A DNA stretch of 64,000 bases from Sporomusaceae bacterium UBA7701 (GTDB lineage: Bacteria; Bacillota; Negativicutes; Sporomusales; UBA7701), in assembly GCA_002482545.1 (NCBI GenBank), contig DLGF01000012.1:332814-396813 (forward strand), given 5' to 3'. Shown piece after piece: positions 42,683-51,678 of the stretch (position 1 is its first letter; every line of letters starts with the position of its first letter). The notes beneath the pieces were generated by a model. That model was given only the letters and a program-made list of their open reading frames with translations. It did no database searches and was not told the origin of the DNA. The position numbers were made by a program, and so were the translations under genes.

Positions 42683-43168
42683 ATGAAGAAGATCAGCGCC
42701 GGATTACTGATGTATCGGTATAGGGGCCAATTGGAAGTGTTTCTGGCTCATCCAGGCGGACCCTACCTGAAAAACAAGGACGTCGGCTACTGGGGCATCC
42801 CCAAAGGCGCGGTGGAAGCCGATGAGACGCTTATCGACGCCGCAATCCGCGAGTTCCATGAAGAAACCGGCATCGTGCCTCGCGGAGCTTATATCCCGCT
42901 CGGGTCGGTTATGCTGATAAGCGGAAAAATTGTCCACGCCTGGGCGTTCGAAGGCGACTGGGACGAGAAGGTCCCGCTGGACAGCAACCTCTTCAGCCTG
43001 GAGTGGCCGCCCCATTCCGGCCAAGAACAGTGGTTCCCGGAAATCGACAAGGCGGCTTTCTTTAGCGTGGCTGCTGCCCATGAAAAGATCAATCCGGCGC
43101 AGGCCGAGTTTATCAACCGGCTGGAAAAGCTTCTCGCGAGCGGGCAGCCGGGCGGCGATGCAACATAG
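42683..43168 (+). CDS. Nudix hydrolase
   Basis: This 161-residue protein carries a full Nudix box, GAVEADETLIDAAIREFHEETG, preceded by GYWGIPK. It resembles small diadenosine polyphosphate or nucleotide hydrolases (AGLLMYRYRGQLEVFLAHPGGP start). The ATG at 42683 follows AGGAGCTGATGAA. Substrate cannot be told from sequence. panB follows 136 bases later on the same strand. Confidence 0.9.
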   Translation: MKKISAGLLMYRYRGQLEVFLAHPGGPYLKNKDVGYWGIPKGAVEADETLIDAAIREFHEETGIVPRGAYIPLGSVMLISGKIVHAWAFEGDWDEKVPLDSNLFSLEWPPHSGQEQWFPEIDKAAFFSVAAAHEKINPAQAEFINRLEKLLASGQPGGDAT

Positions 43169-43304
43169 GCCCGGGTTTTCGGGCCCTGCCTGCCGCAACG
43201 GTCTTTGAGCAGGTAATCCCGCCAAGCCGGAGAATCTTATCTTCAAGCGGCTCGACCAGGGACCGGACAGGCTCCCGGCGGGCACAATGGAGGAGGCATA
43301 AACA

Positions 43305-44156
43305 GTGACGAAGCAAAAAGTTCTTATTCCGGCCTTGCGGGATATGAAGACCGAGGGCCGAAAAATCCGGATGGTCACCGCCTATGATTATCCGACGGGG
43401 CTACTGGTTGATCAAACTGATATTGAAATGATTCTGGTGGGCGACTCCTTGGGGATGGTGGTCCTGGGCTATGACGGCACCGTGCCGGTGACGATGGAAG
43501 AAATGCTCCACCACCTAAAAGCAGTGGCCCGGGGGGCCAAGCACACCCTGATCGTCGGCGACCTGCCGTTTATGTCCTACAACATCAGCATCGAGGAAGC
43601 CATTCGCAACGCCGGCCGCTTGATGAAAGAGGGCGGAGCGGACTGTGTCAAGCTGGAAGGCGGATTTGCGGTAGCGGAAACCATAAGGGCCATTGTCCGG
43701 GCCGGAATTCCTGTTATGGCCCATATCGGCCTTACCCCCCAGACCGCTTCCCAGCTTGGCGGCTTCAAGGTCCAGGGTAAGGATGAGACGGCGGCCGAGC
43801 GGCTGGTGGCCGAGGCCGCCGCGCTCCAGGAAGCGGGAGCCTTTGCGCTGGTTCTGGAGGCCATACCGGCGCCGCTGGCCGAGCTCATTACCAGGAAGCT
43901 GGCGATTCCGACCATCGGCATTGGCGCCGGCGTTCACTGCGATGGTCAGGTCCTCGTTTTCCACGACATGATGGGGTTATTCGACCGTTTCGTGCCCAAA
44001 TTCGTCAAACGCTTCGCCAATACCGGCGAAATCATCCGCGAAGCGCTCAACACCTACGCCGCGGAAGTGTCGAGCGGCGCGTTTCCCGGCCCGGAGCACA
44101 GCTTTGCCATGAAAGATAGCGCCGTATTAAAAAAACTGGATGGAGCGGAGAAATAA
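43305..44156 (+). CDS. panB: 3-methyl-2-oxobutanoate hydroxymethyltransferase
   Basis: PanB makes ketopantoate from 2-oxoisovalerate and methylenetetrahydrofolate, the first step of pantothenate synthesis. The 283 residues include MVTAYDYPTG, the metal-binding VGDSLGMVVLGYDGTVPVT, FMSYN, KLEGG, HIGLTPQ and the IGIGAGVHCDGQVLVFHDM signature. The GTG start has GGAGGAGG upstream. It is followed by panE after one base. Confidence 0.97.
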   Translation: MTKQKVLIPALRDMKTEGRKIRMVTAYDYPTGLLVDQTDIEMILVGDSLGMVVLGYDGTVPVTMEEMLHHLKAVARGAKHTLIVGDLPFMSYNISIEEAIRNAGRLMKEGGADCVKLEGGFAVAETIRAIVRAGIPVMAHIGLTPQTASQLGGFKVQGKDETAAERLVAEAAALQEAGAFALVLEAIPAPLAELITRKLAIPTIGIGAGVHCDGQVLVFHDMMGLFDRFVPKFVKRFANTGEIIREALNTYAAEVSSGAFPGPEHSFAMKDSAVLKKLDGAEK

Positions 44157-44157
44157 C

Positions 44158-45084
44158 GTGAAAATTGCCATCATCGGCGCCGGCGCGATGGGCGGTCTGT
44201 TCGGCGCCCGCCTGACTTCGGCGGGAGAAGAGGTCTGGCTGGTGGACACAGCCGAGGAAACCATCCGGGCGATTTCCCAAAACGGCCTTACCCTCGACGA
44301 CGCCGCCGGGGTTGCCGTCACCCGCCCGCAGGCCGTGACACAGGCTTCAAGCGTTGGTCCCGCCGACCTCATCATCGTTTTCGTCAAGGCCTGGGCCACT
44401 CCGGCAGCGGCGAAGGCGGCCAGGGACTTGCTCAAAGCGGATACGGCCGTCCTGACGCTGCAAAACGGCTGCGGCAATGCGGAAATACTGGCAGCCGAAC
44501 TCGGCTCGGAGCGGATTATTGCCGGCACCACCTCCCAGGGAGCTTCCCTCCTCAGGCCGGGTCATGTTCTGCATGGCGGAAGCGGCGATACGCAAATCGG
44601 CGAAGTAACCGGCCATATGAGCCCCCGCCTGGCCCAAATCGCCGGCGTCCTTACCGGAGCCGGCATCCCTACCCGGCCTGTCGGGGATATTTCCCCCTTC
44701 ATCTGGGGAAAGCTGCTGGTAAACGCGGGTATTAACGCGGTGACGGCGCTGACCCGGCTCGCTAACGGCCAGTTGGCCGAGTTTGCCGAAACCCGCGAAC
44801 TGGTTGCCGCAGCGGTGCAAGAAGCGGCGGCCGTCGCCGGGGCCGCGGGAGTCACTCTCCCCTACCCCGATCCGGTCGCTGCCGTTTTTTCCGTCGCTAA
44901 GGCCACGGCCCGCAACCGCTCATCGATGCTGCAGGATGTGCTCGCCGGGCGGCCGACGGAAGTAGCCGCGATCAACGGGGTAATCGTCCGGGAAGGAGAA
45001 AGGTTGGGCGTCCCCACTCCGGCCAACCGGCTCCTCACTTCCCTGGTCCTGGCTCTCAGCAAAGGGCAACGAGCCGAACCATAG
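44158..45084 (+). CDS. panE: 2-dehydropantoate 2-reductase
   Basis: PanE reduces ketopantoate to pantoate with NADPH. The 308-residue protein has the N-terminal GAGAMGGLFGARL Rossmann motif, the VKAWATPAA and LQNGCGN segments, the catalytic Lys in FIWGKLLVNAGINAVTAL and the C-terminal SMLQDVLAGRPTEVAAINGVIV helix. The GTG start lies one base after the panB stop and has GGAGCGGAG upstream. panC and panD are not in the window. Confidence 0.95.
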   Translation: MKIAIIGAGAMGGLFGARLTSAGEEVWLVDTAEETIRAISQNGLTLDDAAGVAVTRPQAVTQASSVGPADLIIVFVKAWATPAAAKAARDLLKADTAVLTLQNGCGNAEILAAELGSERIIAGTTSQGASLLRPGHVLHGGSGDTQIGEVTGHMSPRLAQIAGVLTGAGIPTRPVGDISPFIWGKLLVNAGINAVTALTRLANGQLAEFAETRELVAAAVQEAAAVAGAAGVTLPYPDPVAAVFSVAKATARNRSSMLQDVLAGRPTEVAAINGVIVREGERLGVPTPANRLLTSLVLALSKGQRAEP

Positions 45085-45228
45085 CCCCATTCCGGACCCC
45101 AAGCCTGCCATCCGGCATTTTTCCATAATCCTGCTACACCTGAAACGCTCCGGGCAATCCCGGCCCAGTGTCACAGCCCCTCCCCCGATCATACCCTAGT
45201 AGCAATAACGGGGAAGGAGGCGTAACCC

Positions 45229-45465
45229 ATGTTTCTGAGTTCGATCCGGATGCCTCAGCTGTGCCTGGGGGCGGTCACCATCGTCTTCGTAATAATCTGG
45301 CTTACGGCCTGGACTTTGAATGCGTTGAAGAACACCCATTTTGACCTCAACAGCCTAAAAGACATGTACATTTGGCTCATGACCCAGATGAACGCGACCC
45401 ATGCCATCAATTCTATCTGGAACAGCCCCAGAGGCAATCTGCCGCTCGAAGGCGGCGGGCGGTAG
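45229..45465 (+). CDS. Hypothetical small single-pass membrane protein
   Basis: A 78-residue frame begins at an ATG with AAGGAGG 8 bases upstream. It has one strongly hydrophobic segment (about 14-33, AVTIVFVIIWLTAWTL) and a short hydrophilic C-terminus. No family is recognised. It lies between panE and gltD on the same strand. Confidence 0.6.
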   Translation: MFLSSIRMPQLCLGAVTIVFVIIWLTAWTLNALKNTHFDLNSLKDMYIWLMTQMNATHAINSIWNSPRGNLPLEGGGR

Positions 45466-45542
45466 CCGGTTAACCCTTAATTCTGGCGGCTATCCTATGG
45501 CTACGCGAACATGTCGCCAATCCAAGATGAGGGATGATAGGT

Positions 45543-46919
45543 ATGCGAATTGATAAACATTCCGATTTTGATCGCGACAGGCTGACCTTCGATGAAATGG
45601 ATGAGGGCTTTACCGTTCGGGAAGCCATCAACGAAGCCAAGCGCTGCCTTAATTGCGCCAAGCCGCAGTGCCGGGCGGGCTGCCCTATTGAAAACGAAAT
45701 TCCGGCCTTCATTCAGGCTCTGGCCCGCGGCAATATCGGCGAAGCCAGCGAGATCATCGCCAGAAACAGCAACCTCCCGGCAGTCTGCGGCCGGGTCTGC
45801 CCCCATGAAAAGCAATGCGAAGGGGCCTGTGTGCTGAATAAACGCAACTGCGGCATTCAAATCGGCAAGCTGGAACGCTTTATCGCCGATTTCGACGCCG
45901 AGATGGAAATCTACCGGACTCCTCACGCCCGGGAAAAAAAAGGCGAAGTGGCCGTTATCGGCGCAGGTCCGGCGGGACTGACGGTGGCCGGGGATCTCGC
46001 CAAGCAAGGTTTTGCGGTTACGGTCTTCGAAGCCCAGTCCGAACCGGGCGGGGTGCTGATGTACGGCATCCCCGAATTTCGCCTCAGCAAGGAGATCATC
46101 CGCCGGGAAACCCGGCGGATTGAGCAGCTTGGAGTGACTTTTCGGACAAATGTGCTGGTCGGTCCGGACCTCACGATCGACGACTTATTCACCCAAGGCT
46201 TTGACGCTGTTTTTATCGGTACCGGGACAGCCTTGCCGAAGACTCTCGGCCTTCCCGGCGAAGGCCTGCCCGGTGTCGTTCAGGCGATCTATTTTTTGAG
46301 TATTGTCTCGCTCGCCCGGGCCGGGAAAGTCAGTCACCACGAAATCCCCATCCATCCCGGCGACCGGGTCGCGGTGATCGGCGCCGGCAACGTGGCGATG
46401 GATGCGGCCCGTACCGCCCTAAGGCTGGGCGCAGCCAGAGTGACGGTTCTCTACCGCCGCACCGCCGACGAAATGACGGCGCTCCAGTCCGAATACCAGG
46501 AAGCGCAGGCGGAGGGCGTTAATTTTCTCTGGCTGGCCAGTCCCACCCGGTTCCTGGAGAAAAGACAAAAGCTTTCCGGTCTGGAGTATGAGCAGCAGTT
46601 GATCGACGCGGCCGGTAAGCCAAGCGGCAGCGGCGAAAAAAGGGAGTTGCCTGTCGACAAGGCGCTTCTGGCCATCGGGCAGCGCCCGGCGGCCCGCATC
46701 ATCTCCACCACCGAAGGCATCGAGGTCAATCCCCGGGGTTATGTCATCACCCGGGAAAAGCCCTATGGCATGACGACGCGCCGCGGCGTCTTCGCCGGCG
46801 GCGACGTGGTCCATGAACCGGCCACCGTCGTCCTGGCGATGAAAGAGGCCAAAAAGGTTGCCGCCGGCATCGCGCTGTACGTGGAGGCCAAGAAATTGCT
46901 GGAGGCCTGTGAAAAATAG
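45543..46919 (+). CDS. gltD: NADPH-dependent glutamate synthase small subunit-like protein
   Basis: This 458-residue flavoprotein has the GltD architecture: N-terminal cysteine clusters for 4Fe-4S centres (RCLNCAKPQCRAGCPIE and CGRVCPHEKQCEGAC), the FAD motif VIGAGPAGLTVAGDL, the NADPH motif VIGAGNVAMDAARTALRLGA and a final GVFAGGDVVHEPATVVLAM. No large subunit (gltB) is adjacent; in many anaerobes this homologue works alone or as part of NfnB-like complexes. The ATG at 45543 has GAGGG 9 bases upstream. Confidence 0.92.
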   Translation: MRIDKHSDFDRDRLTFDEMDEGFTVREAINEAKRCLNCAKPQCRAGCPIENEIPAFIQALARGNIGEASEIIARNSNLPAVCGRVCPHEKQCEGACVLNKRNCGIQIGKLERFIADFDAEMEIYRTPHAREKKGEVAVIGAGPAGLTVAGDLAKQGFAVTVFEAQSEPGGVLMYGIPEFRLSKEIIRRETRRIEQLGVTFRTNVLVGPDLTIDDLFTQGFDAVFIGTGTALPKTLGLPGEGLPGVVQAIYFLSIVSLARAGKVSHHEIPIHPGDRVAVIGAGNVAMDAARTALRLGAARVTVLYRRTADEMTALQSEYQEAQAEGVNFLWLASPTRFLEKRQKLSGLEYEQQLIDAAGKPSGSGEKRELPVDKALLAIGQRPAARIISTTEGIEVNPRGYVITREKPYGMTTRRGVFAGGDVVHEPATVVLAMKEAKKVAAGIALYVEAKKLLEACEK

Positions 46920-46940
46920 CCGGCCCTCCAAACTAAAAAC

Positions 46941-46985
46941 AAACCGCCGCGGTCCGGCTGTCTAACGCCGGTCGTGGCGGTTTAT
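46941..46985 (+). terminator. Hairpin terminator after gltD
   Basis: ACCGCC plus CCGGC pair with GCCGG plus GGCGGT and are followed by TTATG. The T run is short. Confidence 0.55.
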
Positions 46986-47017
46986 GCTTGAGTTCGGCAA
47001 TTCCGGCTAAAACCCAG

Positions 47018-47911
47018 CTATCCCCGCCGCCCTACCAGGCGGGCGCTGAGCAGGGACCCCAGGTAACGGGACATCAGGTTAAACCCGAGCACGGCCAACA
47101 CCAGTACCGCCGAAGCGCCATCGGCAATTTCCCGGGCGTCCGGAACCAGTCCTTCGGAGTTGACCTTCCAGATGTATACCGCCAGGGTCGAGCCCGGCCG
47201 GAAGGGATTGAGCGGCGACGAGTTGCTGAACGGGTTGAGGTCCGAGTAATCGAGAAGCGGGGTGCTCATGCCGGCGGTATACAATAGCGCCGCAGCCTCC
47301 CCGAAAGCCCGGCCGGCAGTCATGATAAACCCGGTGAGCAGTCCCGGCAAGGCTGCCGGCAGGACCGCCCGGGTAATGGTTTGCCACTGGGTCGCCCCCA
47401 GGCCATAGCTGGCTTCCCGGATGGATTGGGGGACGCTGCGGATGGCATCCTCACTGACCCGTGTCGCCACCGGCAGGTTCAATACCGCCACGGCCAGCGC
47501 GCCCCCGAAGAGCGTGTAGCCCCAGCCGGTCAGGTTGACGAAAATGATCAATCCAAAAAGGCCGATGACAATCGACGGCAGCGAAGCCAGGGTTTCGATA
47601 CACAGCCGGATTGTGTCGGTCAGTTTTCCGGGCTTGGCGTATTCCGCCATATAAATTCCCGCCGCCAAGCCGACAGGAATGGTGATGGCCATAGCCATTA
47701 CCAGCATATATACCGAGTCGAACAGTTGCGGGCCGATGCCGCCCCCGGCCTTGACGAATTCCGGCGGAGCGAGGAGAAAGTGGGGATTGAGCTTGCTCCA
47801 GCCATGAACCAGCAAGTAGCCTACAAAGACCACCAGCAAGGCGGCGGTGAAAAAGCCGACGGCATAGAAAGCGCCGGTTGCCAGCCGGTCCGCTGTTTTT
47901 GTTCCGATCAT
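47018..47911 (-). CDS. pstA: Phosphate ABC transporter permease PstA
   Basis: This 297-residue inner-membrane permease has six segments and the EAA loop SIREASYGLGATQWQTITRAVLP. The phosphate-specific RPGSTLAVYIWKVNSEG region is present. Its ATG overlaps the pstC stop by 4 bases. It is the last gene of the operon: the next gene is convergent gltD, so pstB is missing from this locus. Confidence 0.95.
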   Translation of the reverse strand: MIGTKTADRLATGAFYAVGFFTAALLVVFVGYLLVHGWSKLNPHFLLAPPEFVKAGGGIGPQLFDSVYMLVMAMAITIPVGLAAGIYMAEYAKPGKLTDTIRLCIETLASLPSIVIGLFGLIIFVNLTGWGYTLFGGALAVAVLNLPVATRVSEDAIRSVPQSIREASYGLGATQWQTITRAVLPAALPGLLTGFIMTAGRAFGEAAALLYTAGMSTPLLDYSDLNPFSNSSPLNPFRPGSTLAVYIWKVNSEGLVPDAREIADGASAVLVLAVLGFNLMSRYLGSLLSARLVGRRG

Positions 47912-48885
47912 TTCACCATCGCCCCCTTAGCCCCTAGTCTGCGGATGAGCAGGATGAAACAGAAGGAAATAAGGAGCAGGAGAAGGGCCATGGACCACAG
48001 CGCGTTGTTCCACATGGTTCCCATTACGGTATTCCCCATATCCATCGTCATGATGCTGGTTAAATTGATCGTAGGCTTGAGAAGGGCGTCGGCTATTCTT
48101 ACGCTGTTGCCGATGACCATCTGGACGGCGAGGGCCTCGCCAAAGGCGCGGGCAAGCCCCAGAACCACTCCGGTCAGAATGCCCGGAACAGCGCTCGGTA
48201 ACAGAATCAGCCGGATGGTCTGCCATCTTGTGGCCCCCAGCCCCAGCGACGCTTCCTTGTAGTGGCCGGGCAGCGACCGCAAGGTGTCGGCTGCGATACT
48301 GGCAATCGTGGGAAAAATCATAAGAGCCAGCACCAGGCCTCCCGCCAGTACGCTGAAACCCATTCCGCCGATATAGTTTTTTATAAACGGCACAAGCACG
48401 CTTAGTCCCATCCATCCGTAAACAACCGAAGGAATGCCGACAAATATTTCAATAGCCGGCTGGAGGAATCGCTGCCCCAGGCCGGGTGATATCTCGGTCA
48501 TAAAAATCGCCAGCGCCACGCTGATCGGCGTGCTGATCAGCAAGGCCAGCAGGGAAATGACAATCGAACCGACGATAAAGACCGCGGCTCCGACTTGAGG
48601 ATTGTCGATCCGGTCCGGATGCCAGCTGGTCGATAGAAGAAATTCGGTCAAAGAAACTCCGTTGTCCCGGAACAGGGCGATGCCTTGAGAAGTAATAAAC
48701 AACACCAAAAACAAAGTGAGAACGATAATCAGCAGCCCGCAAGCGGTAACCATGCTCCGGCCCAGCAGCTCGTTCCTGATATTCCGCCAATTAAACCTGT
48801 GAGCGCGCATACGTCCACCCATCCGCAATGCTAATAGCTTCTCCATCGTGTTCATCCTATCTATGCTCGGCAATTTATCGGTCAT
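47908..48885 (-). CDS. pstC: Phosphate ABC transporter permease PstC
   Basis: This 325-residue permease pairs with PstA. It has six membrane segments, the IEIFVGIPSVVYGWMGL motif and the EAA loop HYKEASLGLGATRWQTIRLILLP. The start is uncertain: the first ATG lacks a well-placed site, and ATG codons 10 and 13 residues later are alternatives, one with AGG 9 bases upstream. A 15-bp hairpin separates it from pstS. Confidence 0.94.
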   Translation of the reverse strand: MTDKLPSIDRMNTMEKLLALRMGGRMRAHRFNWRNIRNELLGRSMVTACGLLIIVLTLFLVLFITSQGIALFRDNGVSLTEFLLSTSWHPDRIDNPQVGAAVFIVGSIVISLLALLISTPISVALAIFMTEISPGLGQRFLQPAIEIFVGIPSVVYGWMGLSVLVPFIKNYIGGMGFSVLAGGLVLALMIFPTIASIAADTLRSLPGHYKEASLGLGATRWQTIRLILLPSAVPGILTGVVLGLARAFGEALAVQMVIGNSVRIADALLKPTINLTSIMTMDMGNTVMGTMWNNALWSMALLLLLISFCFILLIRRLGAKGAMVK

Positions 48886-48932
48886 TCCGGCTCTGTCCGG
48901 CTCCTAAAAGCCCGGCCCGCCATCAGTCGGCA

Positions 48933-48975
48933 AGGGTTGGCCGGTATCAACAATACTGCTATACCGGCCAACCCT
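48933..48975 (-). other. Perfect 15-bp hairpin between pstS and pstC
   Basis: AGGGTTGGCCGGTAT (48933-48947) pairs fully with ATACCGGCCAACCCT (48961-48975). On the minus strand there is no T run after it, so it looks like a transcript-stabilising or partial-termination element that would raise PstS over the permeases. Confidence 0.75.
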
Positions 48976-48996
48976 CCCTGATTGTAGAATCGGATC

Positions 48997-49866
48997 CTAA
49001 CGGCTAACCTTCATTTCGCTGTTCGGAATATAGCCCAGTTGTTTAATGAGCGGTTTAACTTCGTCGCTGCCCATGTAATCCAGGAACGCTTTGGTCAGGC
49101 CGGTCGGCTGGCCTTTCGTGTACATATGTTCATAAGACCAGATGGGATATTTGCCGCTGGTGATATTATCAACCGTTGCTTCGACGCCGTCGAGTTTTAC
49201 GGTTTTTACCGTATCATTGACATAAGACAACGCCAGGTAGGAAATCGCTCCCTCTGTGTCCGATACCGTCTTCAGCACCGTACCGGAGGCATCGCTTTGC
49301 AGGCCCAGGCCGGCAGCTTCTTCAGCGCCCTTGAGAGCGTATTTCTGGAAAGTAAACCGGGTACCGGAGCTGGCCGGACGGTTGACGATCACTACCTTGA
49401 GGTCGGGTCCGCCAACATCTTTCCAGTTGGTTATTTTACCAGTGAAAATATCGATGAGCTGTTGATGAGTCAGGTTGTCGACCGTGACTTTCTTGTTGGC
49501 GATCGTCGCAAATCCGACTACGCAAATCTTGTGGTCGACCAGTTCGGCTGCGTTGATGCCGGCTTTGTCCTCGGCAAAGATATCGGAGTTGCCGATCTGG
49601 ACCGCGCCCTGAGCCACCTGAGTCAAACCAGTGCCGCTGCCTCCGCCCTGCACAATGACCTTGGCGTTAGGATTTTTTTGGCCAAACTGCTGAGCGGCTT
49701 TTTCAGCAAGCGGCTGCAGGGCTGTTGAGCCGGAAGCGGTGATCGATCCCGAAACTTGGGCCGGTTGCTTGTTTTCCTCCGCCTTTTTGTCTCCGCCGCC
49801 ACAGCCTGCCGCGATGAACGGCAGCGCCACAAGCAAAGTGGTCGCTATTACCTTCTTGAGCCTCAT
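48997..49866 (-). CDS. pstS: Phosphate-binding lipoprotein PstS
   Basis: This 289-residue protein binds phosphate outside the membrane. It has a lipoprotein signal (LLVALPFIAAGC, lipid Cys in AAGC), GSITASGSTALQPL, GGGSGTGLTQVAQGAVQIGNSD and NRPASSGTRFTFQ, the phosphate-contacting segments. The ATG at 49866 is set by the signal peptide start and CAGGGAGGG. A PHO box with a TATAGT -10 lies upstream. Confidence 0.96.
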   Translation of the reverse strand: MRLKKVIATTLLVALPFIAAGCGGGDKKAEENKQPAQVSGSITASGSTALQPLAEKAAQQFGQKNPNAKVIVQGGGSGTGLTQVAQGAVQIGNSDIFAEDKAGINAAELVDHKICVVGFATIANKKVTVDNLTHQQLIDIFTGKITNWKDVGGPDLKVVIVNRPASSGTRFTFQKYALKGAEEAAGLGLQSDASGTVLKTVSDTEGAISYLALSYVNDTVKTVKLDGVEATVDNITSGKYPIWSYEHMYTKGQPTGLTKAFLDYMGSDEVKPLIKQLGYIPNSEMKVSR

Positions 49867-49938
49867 GATTGCCCTCCCTGTTCTTGTGTCCTTTTCTTTC
49901 AATTGGCCCGCCCGGAGGCAGGCCGTCTTCTAAATCTT

Positions 49939-49992
49939 ACTATAGCGCATCGCCAGAGCCGATATGTTATCGGATTGTTAAGTGTTTGTTAA
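49939..49992 (-). promoter_or_regulatory. PHO box and promoter of pstSCA
   Basis: On the minus strand three hexamers spaced by 5 bases read TTAACA (49987-49992), TTAACA (49976-49981) and ATAACA (49965-49970), the PhoP direct-repeat pattern of Gram-positive-type Firmicutes. TATAGT (49939-49944) lies 20 bases downstream as the -10. PhoP activation in phosphate starvation is the likely control. Confidence 0.85.
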
Positions 49993-50011
49993 GTCCCGTT
50001 CTTGTCAAAAC

Positions 50012-50039
50012 AAAAACCCGGCGCGGTTGCGCTGGGTTT
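50012..50039 (-). terminator. Intrinsic terminator of pdxST
   Basis: AAACCCaGCGC pairs with GCGCcGGGTTT on the minus strand and is followed by TTG, 75 bases after the pdxT stop. Confidence 0.7.
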
Positions 50040-50113
50040 GGCGGCCAAAGGCCTGGCAGAAGCCGGGGAGGCTTGATGGAATTAGTATGGGTGCGGATTC
50101 CGAAGAGCCGCAA

Positions 50114-50689
50114 CTATGCCTGGCCGCTGGCCATCGCGATAAAATACCTGTGCAGCCGGTCGTCTTCGGTAAGCTCGGGATGAAAGGCGCTTGCCAGCAG
50201 TTTTCCTTGCCGGGCGATGACGATATGTTCGCCTACCGCCGCCATTACGGAAACGTCCGGGCCGGCGGCTTCAATATAAGGGGCCCGGATGAAAATCGCC
50301 TTAACCGGGCCGGCGCCCAATTCCTTTACATGGAGGTCGGCCTCGAAGCTTTCCCGCTGGCGGCCGAAGGCATTGCGCCGGACCCGGGCGTCCATCAGGC
50401 CGAGGCGCGGCTGGTCGCTGTCCGCAATCTCCCTGGCGAGAAGAATCATCCCGGCGCAGGTGCCATAAACAGCCATGCCTTCAGCGGCCCGGCTCTTTAC
50501 TTTTTCCATCAGGCCCCACTCCACCATAAGCTTGCCGATCGTGGTGCTTTCGCCGCCGGGAATAATCAGGCCGGCCACGGCATCGAGCTCTTCCGGACGG
50601 CGGATTTCCGGCGCTCCTACGCCGCATTTTTCCAGCATCAGCCGATGTTCGCGGAACGCTCCCTGAAGGGCCAATACGCCGATATTCAC
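50114..50689 (-). CDS. pdxT: Pyridoxal 5'-phosphate synthase glutaminase subunit
   Basis: PdxT frees ammonia from glutamine for PdxS. The 191-residue protein has MNIGVLALQGAFREH, IIPGGESTTIGKL, the nucleophile Cys in VYGTCAGMILLA and the catalytic His/Glu in SAFHPEL. The GTG start lies one base after the pdxS stop. Confidence 0.97.
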   Translation of the reverse strand: MNIGVLALQGAFREHRLMLEKCGVGAPEIRRPEELDAVAGLIIPGGESTTIGKLMVEWGLMEKVKSRAAEGMAVYGTCAGMILLAREIADSDQPRLGLMDARVRRNAFGRQRESFEADLHVKELGAGPVKAIFIRAPYIEAAGPDVSVMAAVGEHIVIARQGKLLASAFHPELTEDDRLHRYFIAMASGQA

Positions 50690-50690
50690 C

Positions 50691-51572
50691 TTACCATCCC
50701 CGTTCCTGCATGCGCTCGTGGGGAGCGATGCTGGCTATTTCAATCCCGACCATGGCTTCTCCGAGATCCTTCGAGACCTCGGCCAGCACCTTCGGGTCGT
50801 TGTAGTAGGTGGTGGCGGCCACGATTGCCTTGGCCCGCCTGGCAGGGTCATTGGCTTTGAAGATACCCGATCCTACAAAAATGCCGTCGCAACCGAGCTG
50901 CATCATCAGAGCGGCGTCGGCGGGAGTCGCGATGCCTCCGGCCGCAAAATTGACCACCGGCAGCCGGCCGAGCTTTTTCGTCTCCCAAACCAGTTCAAGC
51001 GGAGCGCCGATATTTTTCGCGAAAGCAGGCACCTCGTCATCCGGCAGGTTATTGAGCAGGCGAAGCTCACTCATTACCAGCCGGATGTGCTTGACTGCTT
51101 CGACCACATTGCCGGTCCCCGGTTCCCCTTTGGTGCGGATCATCGCCGCTCCTTCGCCGATCCGCCGGAGCGCCTCGCCCAGATTGCGGGCGCCGCAGAC
51201 AAACGGAACCTTGAAATCCTGTTTATTGATGTGGAACTTGTCATCAGCCGGAGTCAGCACTTCACTCTCGTCGATATAGTCCGCGCCAAGCTCCTCTAAA
51301 ATTTGGGCCTCGACAAAATGGCCGATCCGCGCCTTGGCCATAACCGGGATGGATACGGCGTCCATAATTCTCAGGACGACGGAGGGGTCAGCCATCCGGG
51401 CCACACCGCCGGCGGCGCGGATATCGGCCGGGACCCGCTCCAGGGCCATTACCGCGCAGGCGCCTGCCTCTTCGGCAATTTTCGCTTGTTCAGGGGTGGT
51501 AACATCCATTATCACGCCGCCCTTCAGCATCTCTGCCAGGCCGGCTTTTACCCGGAAAGTACCTTGTTCCAT
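50691..51572 (-). CDS. pdxS: Pyridoxal 5'-phosphate synthase lyase subunit
   Basis: PdxS builds PLP from ribose 5-phosphate, glyceraldehyde 3-phosphate and ammonia. The 293 residues include VKAGLAEMLKGGVIMDV, the catalytic lysine in MAKARIGHFVEAQIL, YIDESEVLTPAD and NFAAGGIATPADAALMMQLG. The ATG at 51572 is chosen because AGGAGG would overlap an ATG two codons earlier. It is co-transcribed with pdxT. Confidence 0.97.
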   Translation of the reverse strand: MEQGTFRVKAGLAEMLKGGVIMDVTTPEQAKIAEEAGACAVMALERVPADIRAAGGVARMADPSVVLRIMDAVSIPVMAKARIGHFVEAQILEELGADYIDESEVLTPADDKFHINKQDFKVPFVCGARNLGEALRRIGEGAAMIRTKGEPGTGNVVEAVKHIRLVMSELRLLNNLPDDEVPAFAKNIGAPLELVWETKKLGRLPVVNFAAGGIATPADAALMMQLGCDGIFVGSGIFKANDPARRAKAIVAATTYYNDPKVLAEVSKDLGEAMVGIEIASIAPHERMQERGW

Positions 51573-51678
51573 TGTCATTCCTCCTGCTATTCTTTTCTTG
51601 TCTCCTAGATAACATGGGACGATACTCGGCTATTTATACCGGGCTCTCCGGCAGGCCATCCGTCGCCTGCGGCGGAGG

